A DNA stretch of 64,000 nt. Source: Segetibacter aerophilus (GTDB lineage: Bacteria > Bacteroidota > Bacteroidia > Chitinophagales > Chitinophagaceae). Within the stretch, counting starts at the first letter, position 1; the number at the start of each line of letters is the position of its first letter. A program made the translations under genes and the position numbers. The DNA lies in assembly GCF_007991655.1 (NCBI RefSeq), contig NZ_BJYT01000014.1, positions 1 to 64,000 on the forward strand, in the 5' to 3' direction. Positions 1 through 9,044 of the stretch are shown one piece after another. The notes under the pieces are model-generated. The model saw nothing but the letters and a program-made list of their open reading frames with translations, was not told the origin of the DNA and searched no databases.

Positions 1-3000
1 TGTACTTAACCAAAGCTCTGTAGCATCATCTCCGGCTATCCAAAAAGTATAATAACCTGTTTGTGGCGGACAAATATATCCTCTGATTCTTGCAGCAAAG
101 TTATCTGTCAAATTCCTCGGCGCCTCAAATGATGTAAGAGGATTAGACTTACTAGGATTGCTTGACCAATTATTATTTAAAATATTAGTACCTCCTACAT
201 TGTTCCAAACTTCATATAAAATAGAACCTGTAGCAGAACATTGGCTGGTAAAGGACTTGAAAAACTCTGGGCTATTAACCACTGCACTCTCATTACGTTG
301 GATTGATCCTTTAGTTTTAAACTTCCAAAAACCTTCCGGCCTTGCCACGTCACCTACATTTATCTCGTTATTATACTCCGCAAAGGGACCTCCATTTTCA
401 CTTACCAAGATTTCGGTTTTGCCTAATGCATGGGATGCAGCAAGTGTGTTGGCAGCGTCATCAGCTGCGAGTATGGGAGACGAAGGAGTTGTAGACGAAC
501 CATTTGAAGAAATAAACCTGAACTTATCTAATCCAAGAGTTTTACCGAAAGCCGGTCCTCCACTATTAACGAAATATAATCGCAAGGTTTTTGGACTTCC
601 AGGATTTGCCGTGGCATCATAGGAGCCAACTTTAACAGGCTGATAACCCGCATAGCTAACTGACATACTCCCCCCTGTCATGCTTATACTCAGCTGTTGA
701 AACTGCTTTGTTATGTTTTTCATCAAAGCTTCTATGCCCGCGCCAATTAAAGTATTATTTGCATAGAGATTTATCTTGACAGGTGAGGCAGAGTAATCAA
801 TGCTATTATAAAACCTTGTAATTATTTTACCATTGTTGTCTAAAACATCTAAAAACACTCCTATACTGGTATTAGGCATCGAGTTGTCATAACTAACTTT
901 ACCAGTAAGTTCCCAAGAATTTAGTCCGACATTTGTACCTAAATCTCTGCTGACATTATAGGCTCCGGAATTTTGACTATAAGTAATATAAAGATCAGGA
1001 GAGCTTCTTTTACTGTACGTTTTGACATTGGTCTTGGCAGTCCAACCAGTAGCGTCACCTGATGGATTTCTGCTCCACCCACCTGTATTGCCGGGAAGTG
1101 TAGAGTTATTGGGTAAACCCGCCATTAAATCTATTCCCGGTAGCGCTGGAGCCTCATCTGTTCTAACAAAAGAATTTGAAATCGGTATAGCTTGTTCTTG
1201 TATTGTATTTAGCCCTGTTATTTTCCACCTATGGGTACCCCCATGGTGGCTTTCGTCATTATGATATAAATAATAGTCTTCTCCCAATTGCACAATCACA
1301 GGTGAAAAAGCATTTCCAGCCATTTTAGCGTCAGCAGTTTGTGTCACGTCATCAGAAGTCGTTCCAAATTGACCTACAAATAACCCATTATCATAGTAAT
1401 GGTTAAAGATATTGGTCTGTCCAGCCTTCCAAAACTCTCCATAATAATGAGTAATAATACTCCTTCCTATAGCCATTGCTGCATCCCCCTGACCACCGTT
1501 CTCAGAACCAAAGTTTCCCACTTCGAAATCTCCGTTATTTGGAAAAGCTCCCTCATAAGCATCAAAGGTTGGCAATGCTGTCTTCCACTTTACTTTTCCT
1601 GTAGCAATATCAAACCCACCTAAGTGATAACTGTTGACTTCATTCTTAACCCTATTACCTTTATATAAGGTAAGAATACCAGTAGATGTTATTTCTGTTG
1701 GATAAATTGAAATGCTGCCGTTACGAGGTTCATTAGTAGAAGTGTTACTGTGTGTAGCTATTAATTTTGCGCTACTGTATATTGGATTGACGCCATTAAA
1801 ACCAACAAGCGTTCTTTTTTTAAAATACTGTGTTTCATTTACTGCCCCATTTTGCATTTCACCTATAGAACCATCTTCATATATTTTGGCAGTTGTTTCA
1901 AAAACAAGCCCTGTATATCTTATTCCTATTGCTGGATCTAGTTCAACCATTTCGGCACCACCGCTCTTTCTTACCATCATTGCGTAGGTTCTTCCGTTAG
2001 ATAAAGTACACATATGCCTGATCTTATATAGCAAATCATACTCTGGTTTAAAATTACCGTCCCAATTATACTTATGCACCCAACTGTTTTTTATAGGACT
2101 TGTATAGTCAACCTGGTATTCTTGAACTGTATTCAAAACCTTAGTAGGGTTTCTTAAGTCTACAGCTAGATTATAAGCCCGACCAGTATATTGTATTCTT
2201 TCGATAAAGGTTCTGTCAGATGCATAGTGTTGCATTCGGAAATTAGCTACGTCGCAAACCCAAAAAGAGCCGTCGGGAGCGAAAGCGAAACCGCCGTGAG
2301 GTACTTTCTCACTAGTTTCCTGATCCCGTTTCCAAAATCCAAATCTATCGTTAGATACTACAGGTGAAGTTAGATTACCCCCAGATTGACCAAAACTCCA
2401 AAGTAGTGAGCCATTATTGAAGTCTATCGCTTTTAACTGCTGACTACTACCACCATCAACAACTCCTACTAAACGGCCATTTGTATTCATGGTAATGGGA
2501 GCAGTAAATCCAGTTGCTTTAACGCCTGTTGAGGACAATGTGCCGTCGCTATTAATGTTGTATTTCTCAACTGAATTAACCCTGGTGCATAGCCATAAGG
2601 TGTTACCATTTGCAGCGATAGCAGTAGGAGAAGGAAAATTCAAAGTTTGAACCAAAGCGCCGGTAGTTTTATTGATTACTGATATGTAGCCCAACCCTTG
2701 GTAAGAAACAAATAAATAATCTGAAGAGACGGTGATCCCAGAGGGTTTTGCCCGAACCCTTTTCAGATCTATCACGGAGGCGAATTCTTTCCCATGTCTT
2801 ACCTTGTGCGTTACACCATTTGGAAATATTACTAAACTATTATCAGAAACCTTTGTAGCATATACCCATGAATTTGCTTCGTCATAATTATCCCATCCTG
2901 TCCAATAAATGTTTTCACCATCCGTGCAGGCATAGTCAGTAGTTTGATTCACAAAACCAGTAAAAGGATCTAACTTTACCTGGGGATTATCCAACGAAAA

Positions 3001-3447
3001 TTGAAAGTGAGACGGAGTTCTTTCATCATAACCTACCGTATAGTAAGCGTTTGCTCCAGCTATTACTATATTGTCTGGAGCATCTAAAGACCTATGAATG
3101 TTAGGCCCAACTTGATTAGCAGAGCTGTTGCCTATTACTCCTTGCCAAGTATATTGCATGTTACTTGACATTACTTTAATAATGTAGTTATCTTTCGGAA
3201 TCGCCTCTTGAAAATCATTTGTTCCATCCCACACAACCTCGTATGTGCCCGCTTCTTTTACAACTCCACTCCATAGCGTTCTTACTAAAGTCCCATCAGC
3301 TTTGTACACACCTGCACTTGTAGTTGATTTTTCTTTTATTGTATATGAGTTATTGTTCGAAGGTGCAGCGCTCTGGCTAAAAGATTTAAAAGTTACGGTA
3401 CAAAACACTAGCGTAAATAGAGTAAAGAACAGCTTTTGATACATCAT
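1..3447 (-). CDS. Large secreted beta-propeller / PA14 protein (3' end cut by window)
   Basis: The frame is open for 1149 codons from MMYQKLFFT down to base 1 with no stop, so the C-terminus lies outside the window. Residues 1-24 are a Sec signal peptide ending near SFSQS. Residues 30-85 resemble a FlgD-type Ig fold (AGVYKADGTLVRTLWSG). Residues ~100-770 are beta-propeller-like, with NHL/PQQ-type segments such as APDGSFWVCDVANFRMQHY. A beta-sandwich-like stretch follows, and the last ~80 residues match a PA14 domain (GYICPPQTGYYTFWIAGDD), often carbohydrate-binding. Two adjacent ATGs (3447, 3444) could start it. An extracellular or surface adhesin or sugar-binding role is inferred; no catalytic motif is visible. 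Confidence 0.8.
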   Translation of the reverse strand, partial: MMYQKLFFTLFTLVFCTVTFKSFSQSAAPSNNNSYTIKEKSTTSAGVYKADGTLVRTLWSGVVKEAGTYEVVWDGTNDFQEAIPKDNYIIKVMSSNMQYTWQGVIGNSSANQVGPNIHRSLDAPDNIVIAGANAYYTVGYDERTPSHFQFSLDNPQVKLDPFTGFVNQTTDYACTDGENIYWTGWDNYDEANSWVYATKVSDNSLVIFPNGVTHKVRHGKEFASVIDLKRVRAKPSGITVSSDYLFVSYQGLGYISVINKTTGALVQTLNFPSPTAIAANGNTLWLCTRVNSVEKYNINSDGTLSSTGVKATGFTAPITMNTNGRLVGVVDGGSSQQLKAIDFNNGSLLWSFGQSGGNLTSPVVSNDRFGFWKRDQETSEKVPHGGFAFAPDGSFWVCDVANFRMQHYASDRTFIERIQYTGRAYNLAVDLRNPTKVLNTVQEYQVDYTSPIKNSWVHKYNWDGNFKPEYDLLYKIRHMCTLSNGRTYAMMVRKSGGAEMVELDPAIGIRYTGLVFETTAKIYEDGSIGEMQNGAVNETQYFKKRTLVGFNGVNPIYSSAKLIATHSNTSTNEPRNGSISIYPTEITSTGILTLYKGNRVKNEVNSYHLGGFDIATGKVKWKTALPTFDAYEGAFPNNGDFEVGNFGSENGGQGDAAMAIGRSIITHYYGEFWKAGQTNIFNHYYDNGLFVGQFGTTSDDVTQTADAKMAGNAFSPVIVQLGEDYYLYHNDESHHGGTHRWKITGLNTIQEQAIPISNSFVRTDEAPALPGIDLMAGLPNNSTLPGNTGGWSRNPSGDATGWTAKTNVKTYSKRSSPDLYITYSQNSGAYNVSRDLGTNVGLNSWELTGKVSYDNSMPNTSIGVFLDVLDNNGKIITRFYNSIDYSASPVKINLYANNTLIGAGIEALMKNITKQFQQLSISMTGGSMSVSYAGYQPVKVGSYDATANPGSPKTLRLYFVNSGGPAFGKTLGLDKFRFISSNGSSTTPSSPILAADDAANTLAASHALGKTEILVSENGGPFAEYNNEINVGDVARPEGFWKFKTKGSIQRNESAVVNSPEFFKSFTSQCSATGSILYEVWNNVGGTNILNNNWSSNPSKSNPLTSFEAPRNLTDNFAARIRGYICPPQTGYYTFWIAGDDATELWLST

Positions 3448-4060
3448 ACAATAATTATAGATCGTACTTTTTTTACAAAAAAAAAGTGTTAGTTAATCAA
3501 GTCGTAGCGTTTACAACTTTGGTTTTAGAATTTATATTTAAAAAGATTATTATCCTACACTTACCGGGTTCTAAAAGATAGTTAGTAGCACTTTTTCCAA
3601 TATATCGGTTCAACTAACTATTAATAAATCAGTCGATATTGATATGGCAAACAAGGGATTTGTTACTTATTGGAATTCTGTTAGGATGTTTAGAATTTTT
3701 GCAAACATAAGGGCAGATTGTTTTTGACCTACATATTTTATTTATTTTAATACTACTGGTTCGATAGTTTTAAATTTTTCTCCCTAATTCTTAGAGTTTC
3801 GTTTTTTAAATATTATAGCCCTAATGATTACATTGTTTTTGTAAATGGTTGGCTTGACTTTAAAAAAATTTTCAGCTTTTTTGGCTAAACGAGGTTCATT
3901 CCATTCTTATTAGAGCGTAAAAGCAGATATAAATGTTAAAAATAACTGTGTCGGCCTCTCTTTCTTGTCTCACAAATTTGGCGAAACTGATAGCTATATA
4001 TATCTCTTTCCCCAAAAGTCTGGATAGCTTTTCTTATTATTTTCTATTTACTTTGTCCAT
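3448..4060. other. Divergent intergenic region, no gene seen
   Basis: This is AT-rich DNA between the leftward propeller gene and the rightward DUF502 gene. I see no credible small gene, RNA or repeat. Just before the DUF502 ATG lies TTACTTTG (4048-4055), one mismatch from the TAnnTTTG box but only 5 bases from the start codon, which would give an almost leaderless message. Confidence 0.5.
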
Positions 4061-4705
4061 ATGGACATTAATAATGTGAAGGATCCGCTGAGGTTTAGAT
4101 GGCGGCAGTTACTCAATTACTTTTTCCAGGGATTGATTATTTTAGCACCGATCACAATAACCGCCTGGGCCGTTGTCTCACTATTTATTTATATCGATAA
4201 TATTCTTCCAAACTTTATACATTCTATTTTTCCGGTTTTTTATAAGCCGGATGAAAACGGCGATATTGAAAAAATTCCTGGGGTGGGTTTCCTGGTTATT
4301 ACCATCATCATAATTCTTGTAGGGTATGTTTCTACTTCGTATATCGTAGGTAAGATTGTTGATTTTTTCGGGCATCTTTTAGAAAGAACACCTGGGATTA
4401 AATTTATCTATACTGCAGTTAAAGACTTTTTAGAGGCATTTGCTGGTGAAAAAAGAAAGTTTGATAAACCTGTATTGGTTAGTGTTGACGCGCCTGATGT
4501 TTGGAGAATAGGGTTTATGACGCAGGAAAGTGGCGAAAAACTTGACTTGGTAGATCACGTTGTCGTGTATGTACCTCACTCTTATGCGGTGAGTGGCATT
4601 GTTTATATTGTACCCTTGGAGAAAGTAAAATTATTGCATCATGTTTCTTCTACTGAGGCTATGAAGTTTGCTTTAAGCGGCGGCGTAGCAGAGTTAACTC
4701 ATTAA
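4061..4705 (+). CDS. DUF502 family membrane protein
   Basis: A 214-residue integral membrane protein. Two hydrophobic segments are evident, about residues 18-46 (FFQGLIILAPITITAWAVV) and 73-98 (GFLVITIIIILVGYVSTSY). They are followed by the family-typical PGIKFIYTAVKDFLEAF and a soluble C-terminal half containing VYVPHSYAVSG. Position and composition fit DUF502, a conserved bacterial and plant family of unsettled function. The start is the first ATG. Nine bases separate it from the next gene, so the two are probably co-transcribed. Confidence 0.85.
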   Translation: MDINNVKDPLRFRWRQLLNYFFQGLIILAPITITAWAVVSLFIYIDNILPNFIHSIFPVFYKPDENGDIEKIPGVGFLVITIIIILVGYVSTSYIVGKIVDFFGHLLERTPGIKFIYTAVKDFLEAFAGEKRKFDKPVLVSVDAPDVWRIGFMTQESGEKLDLVDHVVVYVPHSYAVSGIVYIVPLEKVKLLHHVSSTEAMKFALSGGVAELTH

Positions 4706-4714
4706 CATCCGGAA

Positions 4715-5680
4715 ATGAAAAAAGCTTTGATATTTAGCGCATGTTGCTTAGTAACAGTCAAAAGCTTTTGTTGGGGTTTCTATGGTCATCAACGCATCAA
4801 TTACTATGCAGTATTTCTTCTTCCTCCGGAGATGATGGTTTTCTACAAACCCAACATCCAATTTTTATCCGATCATTCTGTTGATCCTGACAAACGCAGG
4901 TACCTATTGGCATCAGAAGCCAGCAAACACTATATTGATATTGACAGGTACGGAAAGTATCCATACAAAGAACTTCCTGCAAGTTATGACAGCGCGGTAA
5001 AAAAATTTTCGGAGGATACTATCATGACAAACGGAATAGTGCCTTGGTGGGTACAGACCGTGCAAGCCCGACTAACAAATGCTTTTAAAGAAAAAAACCC
5101 TGCTAAAATATTAAAACTGTCTGCTGAGATAGGTCATTATGTAGCAGATGCACATGTACCGCTGCATGCTAATTCAAATCATGATGGACAATTAACAGGG
5201 CAAAAAGGAATTCATGCATTTTGGGAAAGCAGGATACCTGAATTATTATCAGAAAAGGAATTTGACTTCATGATAGGAAAGGCAGCTTACATTTCGAATA
5301 TTTCATCGTTTATTTGGAAACGCGTATTAGAAAGTGGGGCTGAAGCCGATACAGTATTACAAAATGAAGCTTTTTTAACAAGCAAGTTTGCAACGGATAG
5401 GAAATATGCATTCGAAGAAAGAAACGGGAAACTGGTAAGGCAATATTCATCAGGATTTACTGTCGGCTATAACAACACGCTTAAAGGAATGGTAGAGCGA
5501 AGAATGCGAACAGCTATCACTTCGACTGCAAGCTTATGGTATACCGCTTGGATAAACGCAGGCCAACCAAATTTAAAAAATATGCAACCACTAGCATTCA
5601 GTGAAGAAGATCTTAAAGAATTCGAAATACTAGAGGCTGCATGGAAATACAACAACATCAAAGGAAGATTGCATGAGTAA
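4715..5680 (+). CDS. Secreted zinc-dependent phospholipase C / S1-P1 nuclease-like protein
   Basis: A 321-residue protein with an N-terminal Sec signal (about residues 1-20). Mature Trp-21 and a nearby His (WGFYGHQRIN) resemble the N-terminal Trp/His zinc ligands of the PC-PLC and S1/P1 nuclease fold. Further candidate ligands lie in HYIDID, GHYVADAHVPLHANSNHDG and HAFWES. Members hydrolyse phosphodiester bonds in the periplasm or outside the cell, but the substrate cannot be read here. It follows the DUF502 gene by 9 bases. Downstream, a dispersed repeat copy sits in the convergent gap to the MBL/rhodanese gene. Confidence 0.8.
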   Translation: MKKALIFSACCLVTVKSFCWGFYGHQRINYYAVFLLPPEMMVFYKPNIQFLSDHSVDPDKRRYLLASEASKHYIDIDRYGKYPYKELPASYDSAVKKFSEDTIMTNGIVPWWVQTVQARLTNAFKEKNPAKILKLSAEIGHYVADAHVPLHANSNHDGQLTGQKGIHAFWESRIPELLSEKEFDFMIGKAAYISNISSFIWKRVLESGAEADTVLQNEAFLTSKFATDRKYAFEERNGKLVRQYSSGFTVGYNNTLKGMVERRMRTAITSTASLWYTAWINAGQPNLKNMQPLAFSEEDLKEFEILEAAWKYNNIKGRLHE

Positions 5681-5743
5681 GAATTGATCCTGTAGATAAA
5701 TATGATCTAGTGCATTTTCTTCCAGCCGAGTAGCAATCAACAT

Positions 5744-5767
5744 GTACAATTGAGTGACACAACGATG
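5744..5767 (+). repeat. Dispersed intergenic repeat, copy A
   Basis: GTACAATTGAGTGACACAAC followed by GATG; one change from the other copies (T for G at position 7). It lies in the convergent gap between two gene ends. With 5782-5799 it can form an imperfect hairpin (CAATTGAGT opposite ACTCAATT, CAACGATG opposite CATTGTTG). Confidence 0.7.
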
Positions 5768-5797
5768 ACGATGAAATCACCATTGTTGGTAACTCAA

Positions 5798-7201
5798 TTA
5801 GTTTAACACTGAAGCATCTTTTTCTGTTTTTATTCCGGGTTGAGCTTTTATTGTATCCCAGCCGCCCACTACGTTTCTCACGTTGTGTATTCCCTGTCTT
5901 TTTAGAAGTGAGGCAGCAATTGTACTCCGAAACCCACTGCCGCAGTGCAGGTACAGATTGTCTGTGTCTTCTATATCAGCCATACTTGCCGGGTCAACCA
6001 TATTGCTTAAAGGGATATTTACAGCCTCTTTGACGTGCCCATCCGCAAATTCAACTTCTTTTCTTACATCTACCACTACCAAATTTTCATCAAAAGGTAT
6101 ATCCATAGCTAGTTCGTCAGCTTCCACCTCTATAAGCAGGTCTATTTTTTCTCCTGCATTTTGCCATGCAGCAAAACTGCCCTTCAAATAACCCTGCACA
6201 TTAGATAGGCCAACTCGGGCAAGTCGTGTGACCGTTTCCTTTTCCTGCCCTTCCTCTGTTACCAAAATGAGCGGTTTATCAAATGGCAACAGGCTTCCTG
6301 CCCACTCTGCAAACTTTCCCTCAAGTCCGATAAAAATAGAGCCGGGAATAAATCCGCTTGAAAAAACTGATGCATTGCGAGTATCAACTATAATCGCATC
6401 ATTCTCCAATTGCTGTTTAAATTCCTCCACCGACAATGCGGTTAGCCCTTTATCCAAAACTGTGTCAATACTATCGTAACCCTCCTTATTTATTACAGCG
6501 TTTATCGGGAAATAATTCGGGGGAGCTACAAGCCCCTCTGTAACAACCTTTACAAATGCTTCTTTTGAATCTTGCTGTAAAGCGTAATTTGTCTGCTTTT
6601 GCTCGCCTATAGTGCTTTGAGTGTTACTTCCAATATTCTTACCGCAACTACTGCCCGGGCCATGTGCGGGATAAACAATAACATTGTCGGATAGGGGCAA
6701 TATTTTTTCGTGGAGGCTATCGTAAAGCAAACCTGCCATTTCTTCTTTTGTAGTGTCTGCTGAAACCAGATCCGGCCTTCCGACATCTCCCACAAAAAGC
6801 GTGTCGCCAGTGAAGACCGCATAGTCCTTGGAGTTTTCATCTTTCAGCAAAAAGCAAGTGCTTTCAACGGTATGACCTGGGGTATGAAGGACTATTACTT
6901 GCAGCTTACCTATTCTAAAAGTCTCTCCGTCTTTAGCCACAGTTGCTTTGAAACGGGTTTCGGTTTCAGGGCCGTAAATAATTGGGGCCGAGGTAGCTTT
7001 CGAGAGATCAATATGGCCACTTACAAAGTCAGCATGAAAATGAGTCTCAAAAATATATTTAATAGTTGCTTGTCTTTCTTTTGCCAGAAGCAGGTATTCT
7101 TCTATATCTCTTAATGGGTCAATAATGGCAGCCTCGCCTTCGCTTTCAATATAATAAGCGGCCTCGCTCAGGCAGTTAGTATATAATTGTTTGATGAACA
7201 T
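5798..7201 (-). CDS. MBL-fold metallo-hydrolase with two rhodanese domains (persulfide dioxygenase-like)
   Basis: A 467-residue cytoplasmic protein. Residues 1-~235 are a metallo-beta-lactamase fold with THFHADFVSGH, HTPGHTVEST, FTGDTLFVGD and YPAHGPGS metal-site motifs. A rhodanese domain at ~260-350 (VDTRNASVFSSGFIPGS) lacks the catalytic Cys (ILVTEEGQE). A second at ~370-455 keeps it (LHCGSGFRS, Cys420). The architecture matches the persulfide dioxygenase/sulfurtransferase fusions that oxidise glutathione or protein persulfides during sulfide detoxification. An exact TACTTTTG box lies 18 bases upstream, beside a 10-bp palindrome. The ArsR gene is next upstream on the same strand. The exact persulfide substrate is inferred. 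Confidence 0.88.
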   Translation of the reverse strand: MFIKQLYTNCLSEAAYYIESEGEAAIIDPLRDIEEYLLLAKERQATIKYIFETHFHADFVSGHIDLSKATSAPIIYGPETETRFKATVAKDGETFRIGKLQVIVLHTPGHTVESTCFLLKDENSKDYAVFTGDTLFVGDVGRPDLVSADTTKEEMAGLLYDSLHEKILPLSDNVIVYPAHGPGSSCGKNIGSNTQSTIGEQKQTNYALQQDSKEAFVKVVTEGLVAPPNYFPINAVINKEGYDSIDTVLDKGLTALSVEEFKQQLENDAIIVDTRNASVFSSGFIPGSIFIGLEGKFAEWAGSLLPFDKPLILVTEEGQEKETVTRLARVGLSNVQGYLKGSFAAWQNAGEKIDLLIEVEADELAMDIPFDENLVVVDVRKEVEFADGHVKEAVNIPLSNMVDPASMADIEDTDNLYLHCGSGFRSTIAASLLKRQGIHNVRNVVGGWDTIKAQPGIKTEKDASVLN

Positions 7202-7218
7202 AAATTGAATTTAAAATG

Positions 7219-7226
7219 CAAAAGTA
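7219..7226 (-). promoter_or_regulatory. -7 box of MBL/rhodanese gene
   Basis: On the minus strand this reads TACTTTTG, an exact match to the Bacteroidota TAnnTTTG box, 18 bases before the ATG. A convincing -33 TTG is not seen at the usual distance. Confidence 0.6.
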
Positions 7227-7238
7227 ACTGATGGCTAG

Positions 7239-7248
7239 ACAACGTTGT
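7239..7248. promoter_or_regulatory. Palindrome ACAACGTTGT, possible operator
   Basis: A perfect 10-bp palindrome just upstream of the -7 box of the MBL/rhodanese gene, where an activator or repressor could sit. The adjacent ArsR protein is the obvious candidate, but no binding evidence exists, and the same palindrome was not seen upstream of the arsR-like gene itself. Confidence 0.35.
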
Positions 7249-7278
7249 ACTTAACACGGTTAAGGTTTGCCAAAATAA

Positions 7279-7315
7279 AACAGGGATGTTTCAATGAAAC
7301 ATCCCTGTTAGTAAT
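7279..7315 (-). terminator. Intrinsic terminator of the ArsR-family gene
   Basis: Perfect 15-bp arms (7279-7293 and 7295-7309) with core CAGGGATGTTTCA. Read leftward, the stem is followed by TTTTATTTT. It separates the ArsR gene from the MBL/rhodanese gene, so the latter likely uses its own promoter. Confidence 0.85.
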
Positions 7316-7330
7316 AAAGAGATCTTATGG

Positions 7331-7672
7331 TTAAGCTACGAGGTCTTCAACAAATTGATTCACTTCAGCGACCCGGTCGTAATTGATAGCGTAGTATATA
7401 AACTTCCCGTCCCTCTGAGTAATCACAATGCCGGCACGGCGAAGAATTGCAAGATGTTGAGAAGCTACTGATTGTTCTAATCGTAATTTTACATAAATCT
7501 CTGTCACCGTCATTCTCTCACTCTCATCAAGTAACTTAATCATTTGCTGACGTAGCTTATGATTCATAGCACGGAGCACTAACGCGGCTTTTTTTAAGTG
7601 CAGAAAATCTAATTTAATAGTATTACTATTCTCCTTATTAGCAATAGTAATACTCTGTGTTGTTGTGATCAT
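7331..7672 (-). CDS. ArsR-family winged-helix regulator without cysteines
   Basis: A 113-residue DNA-binding protein with the ArsR/SmtB winged helix across residues ~28-100: LRQQMIKLL, then MTVTEIYVKLRLEQSVASQHLAILRRAGIV as helix-turn-helix, and a wing at RDGKFIYYAI. It contains no cysteine at all, so neither the ELCVCD metal site nor the two-Cys persulfide switch of SqrR/BigR-type sensors is present. Its signal must be something else, or it binds constitutively. It lies directly upstream of the MBL/rhodanese gene and ends in a strong terminator, which suggests but does not prove a regulatory link. Confidence 0.88.
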   Translation of the reverse strand: MITTTQSITIANKENSNTIKLDFLHLKKAALVLRAMNHKLRQQMIKLLDESERMTVTEIYVKLRLEQSVASQHLAILRRAGIVITQRDGKFIYYAINYDRVAEVNQFVEDLVA

Positions 7673-7771
7673 AAATATTTGTTTTGGGGGTTGTTTGTGT
7701 AAATATAAAAATGAAATTTTATATATTTTTATAAATGAATGTTTAAAATATCGATTGTGTATAAACTTTAC

Positions 7772-8458
7772 TTAAGTGTGGGTTTTACTGGTTGAATGGA
7801 AATCTTTGAAATAAGATGGCTCGGAATAGGAGACATCGGAGAAGTTTTTTTTCTGAAAAGCCTGTTCGGCTAGGGTTCCAAGATCTTTGGCGCTGTGGCT
7901 AATGTTTGCAAATTGGCTGTTTCTGCTGCTTACCATTGGCCCGAATTTAAGGCTACCGCTGCCGAAAAAGACTAGTTTTCTTTCGATCATAAGTTTGTTA
8001 AAACTTTCTCCATCTAATATCACTGGTTGCGGCGGTAGTACACAATTTAGCCCTATATCAAATAATGCCGCAAAAACCTCCATTCTTCTGGCATCTATCA
8101 TTGGACACAATAAGTCAGTTCCGCTAAATGTATTACCGCTGTCTAAGGCCGCCTTTGCCATCACTTCCAATGTATTTACCATTATTAATGGCTTTGAAAA
8201 TGCATAACAAAATCCTTTGGCAGCAGCGATGCCAACCCGCAGACCTGTATAACTTCCTGGTCCGGATGTAACGGCAAAAGCTTCTATGTCCTGTAAGCTA
8301 TACCCAACTTCTTCAAGCATATCGCTAATAGCCGCATGAACAAACGAGGCGTGCTCTTTCTGATGCTGGTTTTCTCTAAAAGCTATAGAATCGCCATTAA
8401 GAGAAATACCCACAGAGGCAGCCTCAGTTGCAGTATCAATATTTAGAAGTAGCGCCAA
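7772..8458 (-). CDS. tsaB: tRNA threonylcarbamoyladenosine biosynthesis protein TsaB
   Basis: A 228-residue member of the ASKHA-fold TsaB family. The N-terminus ALLLNIDTATEAASVGIS and the motif VTSGPGSYTGLRVGIAAAKGF are diagnostic. TsaB pairs with TsaD and TsaE to transfer the threonylcarbamoyl group to A37 of ANN-reading tRNAs in the cytoplasm. The length is normal for the family. It is a single gene here, divergent from ridA across a 185-base gap. Confidence 0.95.
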   Translation of the reverse strand: MALLLNIDTATEAASVGISLNGDSIAFRENQHQKEHASFVHAAISDMLEEVGYSLQDIEAFAVTSGPGSYTGLRVGIAAAKGFCYAFSKPLIMVNTLEVMAKAALDSGNTFSGTDLLCPMIDARRMEVFAALFDIGLNCVLPPQPVILDGESFNKLMIERKLVFFGSGSLKFGPMVSSRNSQFANISHSAKDLGTLAEQAFQKKNFSDVSYSEPSYFKDFHSTSKTHT

Positions 8459-8570
8459 GATCAGAAATTTTGCTTTTTTTAAAAAATGGTGCTGGACTAT
8501 AACGTATATATAAAGACGTTAGTGTCCTAACAAATTAAATATTTTTTGCAAGCCAATACCTAACCTATTA

Positions 8571-8598
8571 TTGGATATAGCAAGTCAAATTATGTTTG
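8571..8598 (+). promoter_or_regulatory. Promoter of ridA-DUF2490
   Basis: TTG at 8571-8573, a 17-base spacer, then TATGTTTG at 8591-8598 (exact TAnnTTTG). This predicts a start of transcription near 8605 and a leader of about 38 nt before the ATG at 8644. Confidence 0.6.
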
Positions 8599-8643
8599 TT
8601 AGTTGAAACAAAATGACGCAATTTTATTTTAAACCACACCTAA

Positions 8644-9024
8644 ATGGATAAAAAAATTATCAATACCTCTAAAGCACCTGCTCCCATCGGCCCTTATAAC
8701 CAAGCGATCATTACAAATAACATGATGTTTATTAGCGGGCAAATTCCCCTCAATCCTGCGACAAACGAATTAGTTACTGGTGACACAGCTACGGAAACAC
8801 ACCAGGTAATGCGCAACTTATCTGCAATACTTGAAGAAGCGGGCATAAATTTTAACCACATTGTAAAGAGCACAATTTTTTTAAGTGATATGGATCTCTT
8901 TGCTACCGTAAACGAAGTTTATGGGTCTTATTTTTCGGCTGACTACCCGGCCAGGGAAACTGTCGCAGTAAAAGGTTTGCCAAAAAATGTAAACGTAGAG
9001 ATTAGTATGATTGCCGTAATGTAG
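8644..9024 (+). CDS. ridA: RidA-family reactive intermediate deaminase
   Basis: A 126-residue single-domain YjgF/YER057c/UK114 protein. The family signature is clear: APAPIGPYNQAI at the N-terminus, MMFISGQIPLNP, and YPARETVAVKGLP, which carries the Arg that binds the substrate carboxylate in the RidA subfamily. The usual role is hydrolysis of enamine/imine intermediates released by PLP enzymes, protecting other PLP enzymes in the cytoplasm. The native protein is expected to be a trimer. A good promoter precedes it and a DUF2490 gene follows after 20 bases. Confidence 0.93.
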   Translation: MDKKIINTSKAPAPIGPYNQAIITNNMMFISGQIPLNPATNELVTGDTATETHQVMRNLSAILEEAGINFNHIVKSTIFLSDMDLFATVNEVYGSYFSADYPARETVAVKGLPKNVNVEISMIAVM

Positions 9025-9044
9025 ACTAGAATAATTTTTAGAAT

